Numbered from the stretch's first letter, positions 19,503 through 28,988 are shown. The stretch: 64,000 bases of DNA from JBCCXZ01 sp965228005 (GCA_965228005.1 CBDDGV010000003.1:248001-312000); one strand, 5' to 3'. Notes: a model not told the origin generated them from the sequence alone. Made by a program: numbers and translations.

Positions 19503-20942
19503 CTACAGGCAGCTCTTCCGCAGGTCTTGCATCAGCTTGAGCGTCGGCTTGGCGTTGCCGGTGTCGTCCAGCAGGCCGGAGTCCCGGTGCGCCGAGTCGT
19601 TCAATTGGTTCCACAGAACCACCTGCACCGGCGTACGCGCCAAGAGCAGCGGCAGCATGGCCTCGGCCCACTTGCGTTGTGCTGCTTCGGCCGCGTTCAG
19701 GTCGAGCGTCGCCCCGTCGGGGCCGTCGCCGCCGCACTCGAGCGACACCATCAGCGGCATGCCCATCATGCTCCACTGGTCCACCAGCGCGCCGAACTCG
19801 AACGAGGGCCGGTGCAGCGTCCCCGCGGGGTGGTTCCGCACGTCGATCTCCAGCCCGAAGCCCGAGACGCCCAGGTCGGCCCGCACCAGCGCGTCGGCGT
19901 AGTGCAGCGGGGCGAGCTCGTCGTCGCGGCGGGCCAGGTAGTCGCCCCACGGCTGGTCGAACGAAACCACCGTCGGCGTCCGGGGGTCTTGCCGGCGGAC
20001 CGCTTCGAGCGAAAGCGCCACGAGCTGCAGCCGCTGCTCTTCGTCGAGTGACAGCAGAGTGCCGCCGTTCACCTTCGACGCGACGTGCCACAGGTGCACC
20101 CGCCCCGCGTAGCGTTTGACGACCGACTCGACGTGGTCGACCACCAGCCCGGCCAGGTTGTCGAAATCGCCCTCCCACAGGTACATCCAGTCGGGCACGC
20201 CCCGTTCTTCCATCCGCAAGAGCGGCCCGGCGATCGCCTTGATCCCCGCCGTTTGGCACCAGCCGAGCACGTCGTCGGTGGCGGTCCAGTCGCGTTTCCC
20301 CTCTCGCTTCTCGACCGCTCGCCAGCCCATGGGGATCTGCACGATGTTGCAGGCGTCCAGCAGCCGGCGGCGGACGCTCACGTCCGGCGGGTCGGGGGGC
20401 AACGCAACCCCCAGCAGGGTGGAGATCGGCCCGTGCTGCCGCCGCGCGTCGATCGCCTGCTTCGCGAAATGGGCCACCAGGTCTTCGCCGGCGTCGAGGC
20501 CCTGACGGATCGCCTCCTCGGCGAGCCGGGCTGCCTCGACCGGGTCGTGCTGGTGCGTCGCCGCGCGGGCGAACACCCTGGTCGCTTCGTGCAGGCGCTG
20601 CACCACCGCGTGCGGCGTCTCCAGCCCCACGAACTCCCAGAGGAACAGCCGGTTGCGGACCCGTTGAATCAGGCCGCGTGCCAGCTCCAGCTCCAGTTGG
20701 TACGGGCGCTCGCGGACCATCAGCGTGGCCGTCGTGAGCACCGTGCGGGGCCGCCCCTCGACGGGCCAGGGGACCGAGACGCTGCCCGACTCGACCACCG
20801 AACGCTCGACGTGCAGCAGGTCGTCCTGCCACGAGCAGCGGGTCGGCCAGGGGATTTCTTCGGGCCCGGCCACGTAGAGCCGGCCGAGCCATTCGTCCGG
20901 AAGACGGCTGCGGTCTTGCAAGCGGAATCGCAGCTGTGCCAT
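19503..20942 (-). CDS. GH10-like (beta/alpha)8 protein lacking recognisable catalytic Glu motifs
   Basis: A 479-residue cytosolic-looking protein without signal peptide. The N-terminal 150 residues form a beta-rich domain; the rest resembles a family 10 glycoside hydrolase-type barrel (NIVQIPMGWRAVE, RVHLWHVASKVNGG, VSFDQPWGDY, GLEIDVRNHP, PLMVSLECGGDG, VQVVLWNQLNDS). In xylanases the acid/base sits in WDVVNE; here the matching stretch reads WHVASK, so that Glu is gone. A Glu is present in SLEC, where the nucleophile would be expected. Proteins of this kind occur in other planctomycetes as conserved hypotheticals. Xylanase activity should not be assumed. Confidence 0.6.
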   Translation of the reverse strand: MAQLRFRLQDRSRLPDEWLGRLYVAGPEEIPWPTRCSWQDDLLHVERSVVESGSVSVPWPVEGRPRTVLTTATLMVRERPYQLELELARGLIQRVRNRLFLWEFVGLETPHAVVQRLHEATRVFARAATHQHDPVEAARLAEEAIRQGLDAGEDLVAHFAKQAIDARRQHGPISTLLGVALPPDPPDVSVRRRLLDACNIVQIPMGWRAVEKREGKRDWTATDDVLGWCQTAGIKAIAGPLLRMEERGVPDWMYLWEGDFDNLAGLVVDHVESVVKRYAGRVHLWHVASKVNGGTLLSLDEEQRLQLVALSLEAVRRQDPRTPTVVSFDQPWGDYLARRDDELAPLHYADALVRADLGVSGFGLEIDVRNHPAGTLHRPSFEFGALVDQWSMMGMPLMVSLECGGDGPDGATLDLNAAEAAQRKWAEAMLPLLLARTPVQVVLWNQLNDSAHRDSGLLDDTGNAKPTLKLMQDLRKSCL

Positions 20943-21135
20943 CGCGGCCGTCTCGGGTGTTGCGGTCCAGGTCGCCTTTCCGGGGGCATCTCAGCCGGCG
21001 GCCGCCAAACCAGCATTTTAGCAGCAAACGTAGGCCGCGGGCGATGCCGGGCCGGTGCCGGCGCCCGACCGCACCGTTATACTGTGCCCACACAACCGAG
21101 AAAGCCGACCCACGCCCACCCCCGCGGGGCCCCTC

Positions 21136-22029
21136 TTGCCTGCCGAAACCGTCCTCAAGACCCATCTCCCCGGCGTCCCGGTCCGCCGCGGCAAGGTCCG
21201 CGACGTTTACGACCTGGGCGACAGCCTGCTGCTGGTCAGCACCGACCGCATCAGCGCCTTCGACTGGGTGCTGCCAACCGGCATCCCCGACAAGGGCCGG
21301 GTGCTCACGCAGCTGAGCAACTTCTGGTTCGACCTGCTCGACGAACCCAACCACCTGCTTGCCACCGAGTTGACGGCGGATGACCTGCCCGCGGGCGTCG
21401 ACCTGGCGCCCCTCCTCGGACGCAGTACCGTGGTCCGCAAGACCGAGGTCGTCCCCGTCGAGTGCGTGGTCCGCGGCTACCTCGCCGGCTCGGGGTGGAA
21501 GGAGTACCAGCAGAGCCAACGCGTCTGCGGCGTGCCCCTGCCGCCGGGGCTCACCGAGAGCGCCGAGCTGCCCGAGCCGATCTTTACCCCCGCCACCAAA
21601 GCCGAGCAAGGCGACCACGACGAGAACATCAGCTTCGAGCAGATGTGCGACGCGGTGGGGCGCGACACGGCCGAGGAACTCCGCCGGCGGAGCCTTAAGA
21701 TCTACCGCCGCGGCGCCGAGCACGCCCGGCAGAAGGGCATCCTGCTGGCCGACACCAAGTTCGAGTTCGGCCGCGTCAATAACAGGCTGATCCTGATCGA
21801 CGAGGTGATGACGCCCGACAGCTCACGGTTCTGGCCCGCCGACGACTACGAGCCCGGCCGGCCGCAGCGTTCGTTCGACAAGCAGTTCGTCCGCGACTGG
21901 CTGAACGCCTCGGGGTGGGACAAGAACAGCCCCCCGCCGGAGCTGCCTGCAGAGGTGGTCGCCCAGACCCGCGCGAAGTACGTCGAAGCCTACGAGCGGC
22001 TCACCGGCCAGCCGTTTGGTGCTGTTTGA
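21136..22029 (+). CDS. purC: Phosphoribosylaminoimidazole-succinocarboxamide synthase
   Basis: PurC joins CAIR and aspartate with ATP to make SAICAR, a step of purine synthesis. The protein has RRGKVRDVYDLGDSLLLVSTDRISAFDWVLPTGIPDKG at its start, the conserved VVPVECVVRGYLAGSGWKEYQ region, and LIDEVMTPDSSRFWPADDY. The TTG at 21136 (297 residues) gives the N-terminus usual for the family. A GTG at 21055 would add 27 residues, but a TATACT box lies at 21078-21083, between the two, which favours the later start. Confidence 0.93.
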   Translation: MPAETVLKTHLPGVPVRRGKVRDVYDLGDSLLLVSTDRISAFDWVLPTGIPDKGRVLTQLSNFWFDLLDEPNHLLATELTADDLPAGVDLAPLLGRSTVVRKTEVVPVECVVRGYLAGSGWKEYQQSQRVCGVPLPPGLTESAELPEPIFTPATKAEQGDHDENISFEQMCDAVGRDTAEELRRRSLKIYRRGAEHARQKGILLADTKFEFGRVNNRLILIDEVMTPDSSRFWPADDYEPGRPQRSFDKQFVRDWLNASGWDKNSPPPELPAEVVAQTRAKYVEAYERLTGQPFGAV

Positions 22030-22037
22030 GTCGATCG

Positions 22038-22232
22038 GGAGAAAGGAGATAGGGGGATGGTTGGGGATACGGGGGATGGAAGAAGATGTGGAGGAGCTTG
22101 TCGTAGGCCTCTCCCAGGCAGATGACCTTCACCATTGCCAAACACCTCCGCCGCTGTCTTTTTTCACATCCTCTTTTTTCATCCCCCGTCATCCCCAACA
22201 TCCCCCCATCCCCTTCGCTTCAATCGACGCAC
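22038..22232. repeat. Nested inverted-repeat element between purC and aroC
   Basis: Left arm: AAGGAGATAGGGGGATGGTT and following GGGGATACGGGGGATG (22042-22078). Right arm: CATCCCCCGTCATCCCCAAC and following ATCCCCCCATCCCCTTCGC (22180-22218), the imperfect complement. Between them lies a more divergent inner pair. The arrangement and arm sequences match the element at 15480-15661. Most of the 338-bp purC-aroC gap is taken up by it; a TACAAT at 22284-22289 after the element may be a -10 box for aroC. Confidence 0.75.
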
Positions 22233-22367
22233 CACCCAAAACGGCCCCCCGCACGTTGCCTATCTTGCGCCGCTGCGCCAGGGTACAATGCAGGGCTTGC
22301 TGCCTTCCGGAAGCGTCCGTACTCTCCTGCGGCCTCCCTCTCCGTACTCCCATTCCCACTCTGAGCA

Positions 22368-23507
22368 ATGCTGCGTTACTGGACCGCCGGCGAATCCCAC
22401 GGCAAGACCCTGCTGGCATTGGTCGACGGGTTCCCCGCCGGCGTGGAGATCGACACCGACCCGATCGACGCCGAACTCAAGCGTCGCCAGGGCGGGTACG
22501 GCCGCGGCGGCCGGCAGCGGATCGAGACCGACAAGGTTGACATCCGCACCGGGGTCTGGAAGGGCGTCACCCTCGGCAGCCCCATCGCGCTGGAGGTTAT
22601 CAACCGCGACTACAAGCTGGAACGCCTGGACGACCTGCCGCGCCCCCGGCCCGGGCATGGCGACCTCACCGGCGCGGTGAAGTACCTCGGCAGCGTCCGC
22701 GGCGTGCTCGAACGGGCCAGCGCCCGCGAGACGGCCGTCCGCGTCGCCGCCGGCGCGCTCGCCAAGCAGCTGCTCGCCAAGCTCGGCATCACGGTGTTCG
22801 GCTTCGTCGCGGAGATCGGCCCCGAGAAGATCCAGCCCATCGAGGGCACGGCCGAGGAGCTGATCGCCGAGCGCGACCGCAGCATCGTCTACAGCCTCAA
22901 CACGGCCCAGGACGATGCGATCAAAGAACTGATCGACAGCACCGGCAAAGACGGCGACACGCTCGGCGGCGTTGTCGAGGTGCGCGTCCACGGCGTGCCG
23001 TTCGGGCTCGGCACCCACGCCCAGTGGGACCGCAAGCTCGACGGTCGGCTCGCACAGGCCGTGATGGCGGTGCAGGCGATCAAGGGCGTCGAGATCGGCC
23101 TCGGCTTTGAAGCCGCCCGCCGGCCCGGCTCGCAGGTGCACGACCCGATCCACTACGACGAGTCGAAGAAAGCGTCGCCCAGTCTCGGCTACGAACGCCC
23201 CACGAACAACGCCGGCGGACTCGAAGCGGGCATGACCAACGGCCAGCCGATCGTGATCCGCGCCGCGAAGAAGCCGATCAGCACGCTCCGCAAGCCGCTC
23301 GCCTCGATCAACCTCGACACCAAGGAGGCCGAGGGAGCCAGCTACGAACGGAGCGACGTGTGTGCCATCTCCGCGGCGAGCGTGATCGTCGAGAGCGTGG
23401 TCGCCTTCGAGGTGGCCGCGGCGGTGATCGACAAGTTCGGCGGCGACAGCCTGGCCGAGATGCAGGCCCGCCACGAGCTGTTCCTCAAGATGGCCCAAGA
23501 ACGGTAA
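22368..23507 (+). CDS. aroC: Chorismate synthase
   Basis: AroC eliminates phosphate from EPSP to give chorismate, using reduced FMN, the last step of the shikimate pathway. Family motifs are the N-terminal YWTAGESHGKTLLALVDG, RRQGGYGRGGRQRIETD, RPRPGHGDLTGAVKY with RASARETAVRVAAGA, and GGLEAGMTNGQP. The 379-residue length is normal. The ATG follows the intergenic repeat element by about 135 nt. Confidence 0.96.
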   Translation: MLRYWTAGESHGKTLLALVDGFPAGVEIDTDPIDAELKRRQGGYGRGGRQRIETDKVDIRTGVWKGVTLGSPIALEVINRDYKLERLDDLPRPRPGHGDLTGAVKYLGSVRGVLERASARETAVRVAAGALAKQLLAKLGITVFGFVAEIGPEKIQPIEGTAEELIAERDRSIVYSLNTAQDDAIKELIDSTGKDGDTLGGVVEVRVHGVPFGLGTHAQWDRKLDGRLAQAVMAVQAIKGVEIGLGFEAARRPGSQVHDPIHYDESKKASPSLGYERPTNNAGGLEAGMTNGQPIVIRAAKKPISTLRKPLASINLDTKEAEGASYERSDVCAISAASVIVESVVAFEVAAAVIDKFGGDSLAEMQARHELFLKMAQER

Positions 23508-23590
23508 ACCCGGGACGGCAAACCAGGAACGGTGAGCATCGATCGATAGCCGCCGCAGGACGCGGCGCAACCAATCTACGAGAGACAAGG

Positions 23591-24829
23591 ATGTTCTCAC
23601 TCCACGAAACTACCCAGCGCACGCTGTGCCGACTCTTGTTCGCGGCTTGCTGTGCGTTGCCCGCCGCGGCCGCGTTGCTTTGGTGCGGTTACGAGTCGAC
23701 GCCCTGGGCCGCTGCACGTTGGGAAGCGAGATTGGCCCAGCCCATCGGCGGCGTAGTGGAAACCGAGGGCTTCCATCGCGTCCGCCCCGGCGTGCTGCGC
23801 CTCGATCGACTCCGCTGGCTGCCAGACGGCGCAACCGAGGTTCTCGAACTGAAAGCCGTTCAGATCTCGGGTCATGGCTTGGCCGCCCGTGAAGCGGCGG
23901 TCGACGCCGCGTCGATCAGGCAGTCGTTGGTCCTGCTCGGGAAGAACGCGGAGCCGGGCCGGCCAACGCGCGTCCGCATCGCGTCGCTGCAAGTCCGCGG
24001 CGAGTCGTCCGCGGAGACGCTCCACAACTTCGAGATCACCACCGAGTCCGTGGGCGGCGGCTGGCGCGTGACCGCCGCGGGCCACTCCGATGCAGGGCCC
24101 GTGCGGATGACGGCGGCCGCTGTCGGCGGCGGGGTCCGGCTCACCTGTGATTGCCGCGAGGCCCCCATCCCTGCTTGGGTGCTCGGGTCGTTGGTCGAGC
24201 GGTTCGCGGGGCTGTCAGACGCCCAATTCTCTGGCCAGGTGAGTGTTGAGCACCGCGCTACGGCAACCTCCGGCGATGTCACCGGCACGTTCAAAAACCT
24301 TCCGCTTGCCGCGTTGTTGGGCGAGGGCTCCCCCCACCTGTGGAGCGGACACGGCAAGCTCACAGTCGAGCGGATCGCCTGGTCCGACAACCGCCTGCTC
24401 GAAGCGGCCGGCTCGGTCGAGGCCGGAGCCGGCTCGATCAGCGCGTCGCTACTCGCGGCGGCGAGCAGAAGCCTGCGCTGCGGCGCTCACCAGCGGCCGA
24501 CGCCAGACGGCGCCGCTTTTGATCGGGCGGCGTTCGACTTCCGCATCGACGCCGAAGGCATTGGGATCAGTGGGCGCTGCCCCGAGCAACCGGGGGCGTT
24601 GCTCACCCGCGCGGGGGCGGCGGTGCTCACGCAGCCGCCGTTGGAGAGGCTCTCGATCGCGCAGCTGGTGCAGACGCTCGCCGCCGAGGGCGGAGGCTGG
24701 GTGCCCGCGACGCGGCACGCCCAGGAGCTCGCCCGCGGACTGCCTCTGCCGCAACCAGAGGCCCCTGCCGTTCGCACCGCTACCCGGCCGGGCCAACCCA
24801 GCCTTCGTGAACCCACAACCATCCGGTAG
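23591..24829 (+). CDS. Membrane-anchored exported protein of unknown function
   Basis: A 412-residue protein with one N-terminal membrane segment (about residues 12-33) and a long beta-rich extracytoplasmic part with repeated strand patterns (VLELKAVQISGHGL, VRIASLQVRGES, GSVEAGAGSISASLL). The repeating strands, and the LVERFAGLSDAQFSGQVSVEH region, are reminiscent of AsmA-like envelope proteins, but similarity is not strong enough for a name. The ATG at 23591 follows ACAAGG; upstream frame from 23360 overlaps aroC and is not used. It precedes the redox gene cluster by 121 bp and may or may not belong to it. Confidence 0.6.
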   Translation: MFSLHETTQRTLCRLLFAACCALPAAAALLWCGYESTPWAAARWEARLAQPIGGVVETEGFHRVRPGVLRLDRLRWLPDGATEVLELKAVQISGHGLAAREAAVDAASIRQSLVLLGKNAEPGRPTRVRIASLQVRGESSAETLHNFEITTESVGGGWRVTAAGHSDAGPVRMTAAAVGGGVRLTCDCREAPIPAWVLGSLVERFAGLSDAQFSGQVSVEHRATATSGDVTGTFKNLPLAALLGEGSPHLWSGHGKLTVERIAWSDNRLLEAAGSVEAGAGSISASLLAAASRSLRCGAHQRPTPDGAAFDRAAFDFRIDAEGIGISGRCPEQPGALLTRAGAAVLTQPPLERLSIAQLVQTLAAEGGGWVPATRHAQELARGLPLPQPEAPAVRTATRPGQPSLREPTTIR

Positions 24830-24950
24830 ACTGCCCACTGGGTTGGAGCCCCGCGGACGGGGCCGCTGAGTTAAGGGCAACACCGGAGTTGGGGCGACGC
24901 CGGGGGCGACGCCGGGGGCTCATCGCACGGACCGCGCAGCAGGACGCACC

Positions 24951-26198
24951 TTGGACGGTCGGATCGTAGGCACACTGCTCGGCGGCGCACTGCTGCTGGC
25001 CGCCGCTTGGCTTGCCGGCACGCTGGCGTGGGGATCGGCCCGCGCGGCCGTCCGACGCCGCCTCGTCGAGACCGAAAAGCGGCAAGCCTTCCGCAGCCGC
25101 GTGCGGTCGACGCTGCAGCGGGCGCGCGCCTCGAAGGCGTCGCTCCGCGCCTGGGAAGGCTGGAAACAGCTGGAGGTGGTCGGCGTCCACGACGAGACCC
25201 CCGACTGCCGCTCGCTGCTGCTCAAGCCGACCGACGGCCGTCCGATCGCCCGCTTCGCGCCGGGCCAGTACCTCTCGATCCGCGTGCAGCCATCGTCCGA
25301 CGAGCCGCCGCTGGTGCGCTGTTACTCGCTCTCGCAGAAGCCCGCCGGGCCTCACTACCGCATCACGGTCAAGCGGATCGACGCCTCTGCCTGCGGAGCC
25401 GAGGGGCCGGGCGTCGCCAGCACCTTCCTGCACACGCGCGTCGCTGTCGGCGACCAACTCGAGTGCCAGGCCCCGCAGGGCGGGTTCTTCCTCGACCCCA
25501 CCGAGACCGGCCCGGTGGTGCTCATCGGCGCCGGCATCGGCGTCACTCCGCTGGTGAGCATGGCCCAATCGCTCACCGCCGAGCGCAACGCCGGCAGCTA
25601 CTTCTTCGCCGGCTTCCGCAACAGCCTGCACCACCCGTTCCGCGAGGAGTTCACCCGGCTCGCGGCCGGCGGCCTGCCCGCGATCGACACGAACTACTCC
25701 CGCCCCGCGCCCGCCGACAAGCTCGGCCGCGACTACCAGCACCGCGGCCACGTGAGCATGCAGCGGCTCCGCGAGGTGCTGCCCTCGAACAACTTCCGCT
25801 ACTACCTCTGCGGCCCGCCCGCGATGATGCACTCCATCGTCCCCGGGCTGCTCGAATGGGGCGTCCCCACCGAGGACATCCGCTACGAGGCCTTCGGCCC
25901 GGCGAGCGTCGACGCGGTCCGCACGGTCGCGGACATCGAGCGTGAGTACCGCGTCGAGTTCCAGAGTTCCGGCAAGACCGCCTGCTGGAACGGCGCCCAG
26001 GGTTCGCTGCTGGAGCTGGCCGAGCAGACCGGCGTGCCGCTCCGCTTCGGCTGCCGCGCCGGTAGCTGCGGGCAGTGCGCGGTGTCGGTCGCCGAGGGCG
26101 ATATCCAGCACGTGAAGCCCCCCGGCGTCCCCCTGGGCGACCGCGAGTGCCTTGCATGCGTCGGCGTCCCAACGGGCGACGTCGTGCTCGAAGCCTAG
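24951..26198 (+). CDS. Membrane-anchored FAD/2Fe-2S NAD(P)H oxidoreductase
   Basis: A 415-residue reductase and first gene of the redox cluster. It has an N-terminal membrane helix (about residues 7-27), a charged linker, an FAD-binding domain with RCYSLSQKP, an NAD(P)-binding domain with VVLIGAGIGVTPLVSM and YYLCGPPAMMHSI, and a C-terminal plant-type ferredoxin domain with CRAGSCGQC and a fourth Cys in ECLAC. Electrons would pass from NAD(P)H to FAD to the 2Fe-2S cluster on the cytosolic face of the membrane. The order (reductase first, ferredoxin last) matches phthalate dioxygenase reductase-like and HCP reductase-like enzymes. The TTG start at 24951 follows AGGA with normal spacing. No dioxygenase or other cytosolic partner is encoded nearby; instead cytochromes follow. 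Confidence 0.87.
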   Translation: MDGRIVGTLLGGALLLAAAWLAGTLAWGSARAAVRRRLVETEKRQAFRSRVRSTLQRARASKASLRAWEGWKQLEVVGVHDETPDCRSLLLKPTDGRPIARFAPGQYLSIRVQPSSDEPPLVRCYSLSQKPAGPHYRITVKRIDASACGAEGPGVASTFLHTRVAVGDQLECQAPQGGFFLDPTETGPVVLIGAGIGVTPLVSMAQSLTAERNAGSYFFAGFRNSLHHPFREEFTRLAAGGLPAIDTNYSRPAPADKLGRDYQHRGHVSMQRLREVLPSNNFRYYLCGPPAMMHSIVPGLLEWGVPTEDIRYEAFGPASVDAVRTVADIEREYRVEFQSSGKTACWNGAQGSLLELAEQTGVPLRFGCRAGSCGQCAVSVAEGDIQHVKPPGVPLGDRECLACVGVPTGDVVLEA

Positions 26199-26218
26199 AC
26201 AACAAGGAAACGACCGAA

Positions 26219-27235
26219 TTGACTGCCCGTATCCTAACCATCGCGGCGATGACTCTGCTGTCGCTCACAGCAGAATCGGTCACGGCCCAGCAGGACGACG
26301 CGACGGTCGACATCCGCTGCGACCCGGCGAACGTGCTCGGAGTCGAATCGTGCGCCAAATGCCACGACCCCGAGATCGCCACTTGGAAGGCCACGCCACA
26401 CGCCCAGACGTTCGAGGCGCTGCACCGTTCGCCCGAGGCGAAGGCGATCGCCGAGAAGCTCGGCTTCCGCAGCGTCAAACGCAACGACACCTGCGTGAAG
26501 TGCCACTACACCCGCCGGGAGGCGGACAACGGCCGGGTGCGGGTGATCTCCGGCGTCTCGTGCGAGTCGTGCCACGGCGGGGCCAAAGACTGGCTCACCC
26601 TGCACCACGACTACGGCGGCCCCAATGCCACGAAGGAGAGTGAGAGCGAAGAGCACCGCCGGCAGCGCGTCGCCGACAGCGTCGCGGCGGGCATGAACAA
26701 CCCGGCGAACCTGTACCTCATCGCCCGGCAGTGCCTGGCGTGCCACACCACGCCCGAAGAGGAACTGGTCAACCGCGGCGGCCACCCCGCCGGCAGCGAC
26801 GACTTCGAGCTGGTCGCCTGGTCGCAGGGCCGCGTGCGGCACAACTTCCTCCGCTCCGGCGCCGATGTGAACCAACCCAGCAGCCCCGAGCGGCTCCGCA
26901 AGATGTACGTCGTCGGCCTCTTGGCCGATCTGGAAGCCAGCTTCCGCGCCACCGCCAAGGCCACCGAGAAAGCAACGTTTGGCGTCGCTTCGGCCCGCCG
27001 CGCAGCGCGGCTGAAGAAACGCCTGCACGCGCTGCAGCAGTTGATCGACAACCCCGATGTCGACGCCGCCCACGAGGCTGCGCTCAGCGTGCCGCTGAAA
27101 CTCAACCAAGGCCGCTCGCTCAACGCCGCCGCCGATCTGATCCGCCGCGCCGCGAGCAACTTCGCCGAGACGGCCGACGGCGCCGACCTCGCGGCGATCG
27201 ACGCGGTGTTGCCCAAGCCTTCTGAATACCGGTGA
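26219..27235 (+). CDS. Tetraheme c-type cytochrome (cytochrome c554-like)
   Basis: A 338-residue exported protein with a signal segment (residues about 5-23) and four CxxCH heme sites: CAKCH at 45-49, CVKCH, CESCH and CLACH. The opening GVESCAKCHDPEIATWKATPHAQTFEAL is typical of the c554/multiheme family that starts with a CxxCH followed by a distal His. The C-terminal 110 residues are helical and lack heme sites. The TTG at 26219 follows CAAGGAAA, 20 nt after the reductase stop. It would accept electrons in the periplasm. Homologues with the same order of hemes occur in planctomycetes and nitrifiers, but the substrate is unknown here. Confidence 0.85.
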   Translation: MTARILTIAAMTLLSLTAESVTAQQDDATVDIRCDPANVLGVESCAKCHDPEIATWKATPHAQTFEALHRSPEAKAIAEKLGFRSVKRNDTCVKCHYTRREADNGRVRVISGVSCESCHGGAKDWLTLHHDYGGPNATKESESEEHRRQRVADSVAAGMNNPANLYLIARQCLACHTTPEEELVNRGGHPAGSDDFELVAWSQGRVRHNFLRSGADVNQPSSPERLRKMYVVGLLADLEASFRATAKATEKATFGVASARRAARLKKRLHALQQLIDNPDVDAAHEAALSVPLKLNQGRSLNAAADLIRRAASNFAETADGADLAAIDAVLPKPSEYR

Positions 27236-27260
27236 ACGGGCGATAAGAGAGCAGAGCCGC

Positions 27261-28988
27261 ATGAGCACGCCCGCCGAGCCCGGATTGGAGGTCGCCGTCC
27301 AACGCCCCCGGCGTTGGGACGTGCCATTCGACGCCCGCATGCGGGCGGTGGACGTAGAGAAGCTGCTCGGCACCGAGCCCTTCGCGTCGATGGACGCCGC
27401 CGCCTTCCCCGCAGCGCTGCCGCTCGAGAGCATCCTCCGCAACGACACCCGTGTGGTCCGCTACACCGACGGCGACGTCGTCGTCCGCGAGGGCGACTAC
27501 GGCCACAGCGCGCTGCTGATCCTTGCCGGCACGGTACGGGTAGTGGTCGACAGCCTGCCCGACGAGGCGTTCGGCAAGCCGCCCGAGCAGCCGCCGAGTT
27601 GGTGGAAGACCTTAGCCGACGGTTTCCGCCGCACGCGGCTCCCGGAGCTCCGCGACCAACCGGGCCGGATGGCCAACCTGCGTCCCGAACCCGGCGCCGC
27701 CGACGCTCCGCCGCACGTCTTCCTGCAAGACATCCCGCGGGTGCTCGCAGGCACGCGAACGGTCGAGATGCACGCAGGAGAACTGTTCGGCGAGTACTCC
27801 GCGCTCACCCGCAGCCAGCGGCCCTGCACGGTGCTGGCCCAGGGCGAGGCGTCGCTCTTGGAACTGCGTTGGCAGGGCCTCCGCGACCTGATGCGGTACA
27901 GCCCCGCGCTCAAGCAAACCGTCGAGCGGCTCTACCGGCAGAACGACCTGGCGCTGCACCTGCAGGAGACGCCGTTGTTTCAAGGCGTCCCTCGCGAAAG
28001 TCTCGAAGCTGTCGCTGCCGCGGCGGAGTTCGAGTCCTACGGCCGCTTCGACTGGAGCGCTGACCACCCCGTGGGCGCCAAGGGTCCCGAGCTGATCGCC
28101 GCCGAACCGGTGATCGTCGAAGAGGAGACGCCCGCCGACGGCGTAGTGCTCGTCCGCTCCGGGTTTGCCCGGCAGAGCCACCGCTTTGGCAGCGGCCATC
28201 GCACGGTTGAGTACCTCGGCAAGGGCCGGGTGTTCGGCCTCGCCGAGTCGCTGCAGTCCGCCCGCGGAGGCCGGCCCTGGGACTACCGCCAATCGCTCCG
28301 CGCGATCGGCTACGTCGACGTGCTCCGCATCCGGCAGAAGGTGTTGGAGCAGCACGTGTTCCCCCACCTGCCGCCGCGCCGCCTTGCAGACTTGGCCAAG
28401 CAGCACCGCGTCGAGTACGCCGTCGACGACCAGGGTCTGCCCGATTCGGCGGGGCAGGGCGGTCTGCTCGAGTTCGTTGTCGAGCAGCGCTTCATCAACG
28501 GCCGACAGGCGATGGCCATCGATCTGGACCGCTGCACCCGCTGCGACGACTGCGTCCGCGCCTGCGCCTCCGCCCACGAGGGCAACCCACGCTTCCTGCG
28601 ACACGGCACACGGCACGGCAGCCACTTGGTGACCCACGCCTGCATGCACTGCGTCGACCCGGTCTGCATGATCGGCTGCCCCACCGGCGCCATCGGCCGC
28701 GAGGTCGACACCGGCGTGGTGAAGATCAACGACCCCACTTGCATCGGTTGCGGCGTCTGCGCGACCAGCTGCCCTTACGACAACATCCGCATGGTCGAGG
28801 TCCGCGACGCCCACGGCGCGGTCGCGGTGGACGAGGAGAGCATGCTCCCGCTGCTCAAGGCGACCAAGTGCGACCTGTGCGCCGGACTGGCCACGGGCCC
28901 GGCGTGCGTCCACGCGTGCCCGCACGACGCGCTGGTGCGGATCGACCTGGGCAACGTCGGCGACCTCGGCCGGCTGGGGGCGTCGTGA
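27261..28988 (+). CDS. Fusion of two cyclic nucleotide-binding domains to a four-cluster 4Fe-4S ferredoxin
   Basis: A 575-residue protein without signal peptide. Residues about 55-215 form a cyclic nucleotide-binding (CNB) domain with an inserted Pro-rich stretch (about 100-155); its phosphate-binding cassette (GELFGEYSALTRSQRPCTV, about 172-190) keeps the FGE and the Arg. A second, more degenerate CNB domain (about 230-385; FGLAES instead of FGE) follows. Residues 425-560 hold sixteen cysteines in four groups (CTRCDDCVRAC, CMHCVDPVCMIGC, CIGCGVCATSC, CDLCAGLATGPACVHAC), as in DmsB/HybA-type electron-transfer subunits with four 4Fe-4S clusters. It ends in the overlap TGATG with the next membrane gene. 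A cyclic nucleotide could gate electron flow; this is inference. Confidence 0.85.
   Translation: MSTPAEPGLEVAVQRPRRWDVPFDARMRAVDVEKLLGTEPFASMDAAAFPAALPLESILRNDTRVVRYTDGDVVVREGDYGHSALLILAGTVRVVVDSLPDEAFGKPPEQPPSWWKTLADGFRRTRLPELRDQPGRMANLRPEPGAADAPPHVFLQDIPRVLAGTRTVEMHAGELFGEYSALTRSQRPCTVLAQGEASLLELRWQGLRDLMRYSPALKQTVERLYRQNDLALHLQETPLFQGVPRESLEAVAAAAEFESYGRFDWSADHPVGAKGPELIAAEPVIVEEETPADGVVLVRSGFARQSHRFGSGHRTVEYLGKGRVFGLAESLQSARGGRPWDYRQSLRAIGYVDVLRIRQKVLEQHVFPHLPPRRLADLAKQHRVEYAVDDQGLPDSAGQGGLLEFVVEQRFINGRQAMAIDLDRCTRCDDCVRACASAHEGNPRFLRHGTRHGSHLVTHACMHCVDPVCMIGCPTGAIGREVDTGVVKINDPTCIGCGVCATSCPYDNIRMVEVRDAHGAVAVDEESMLPLLKATKCDLCAGLATGPACVHACPHDALVRIDLGNVGDLGRLGAS

Noticed and set aside
19503..20942. 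Annotation as endo-1,4-beta-xylanase
   Set aside because: The acid/base motif is absent, so only the fold-level similarity is reported.
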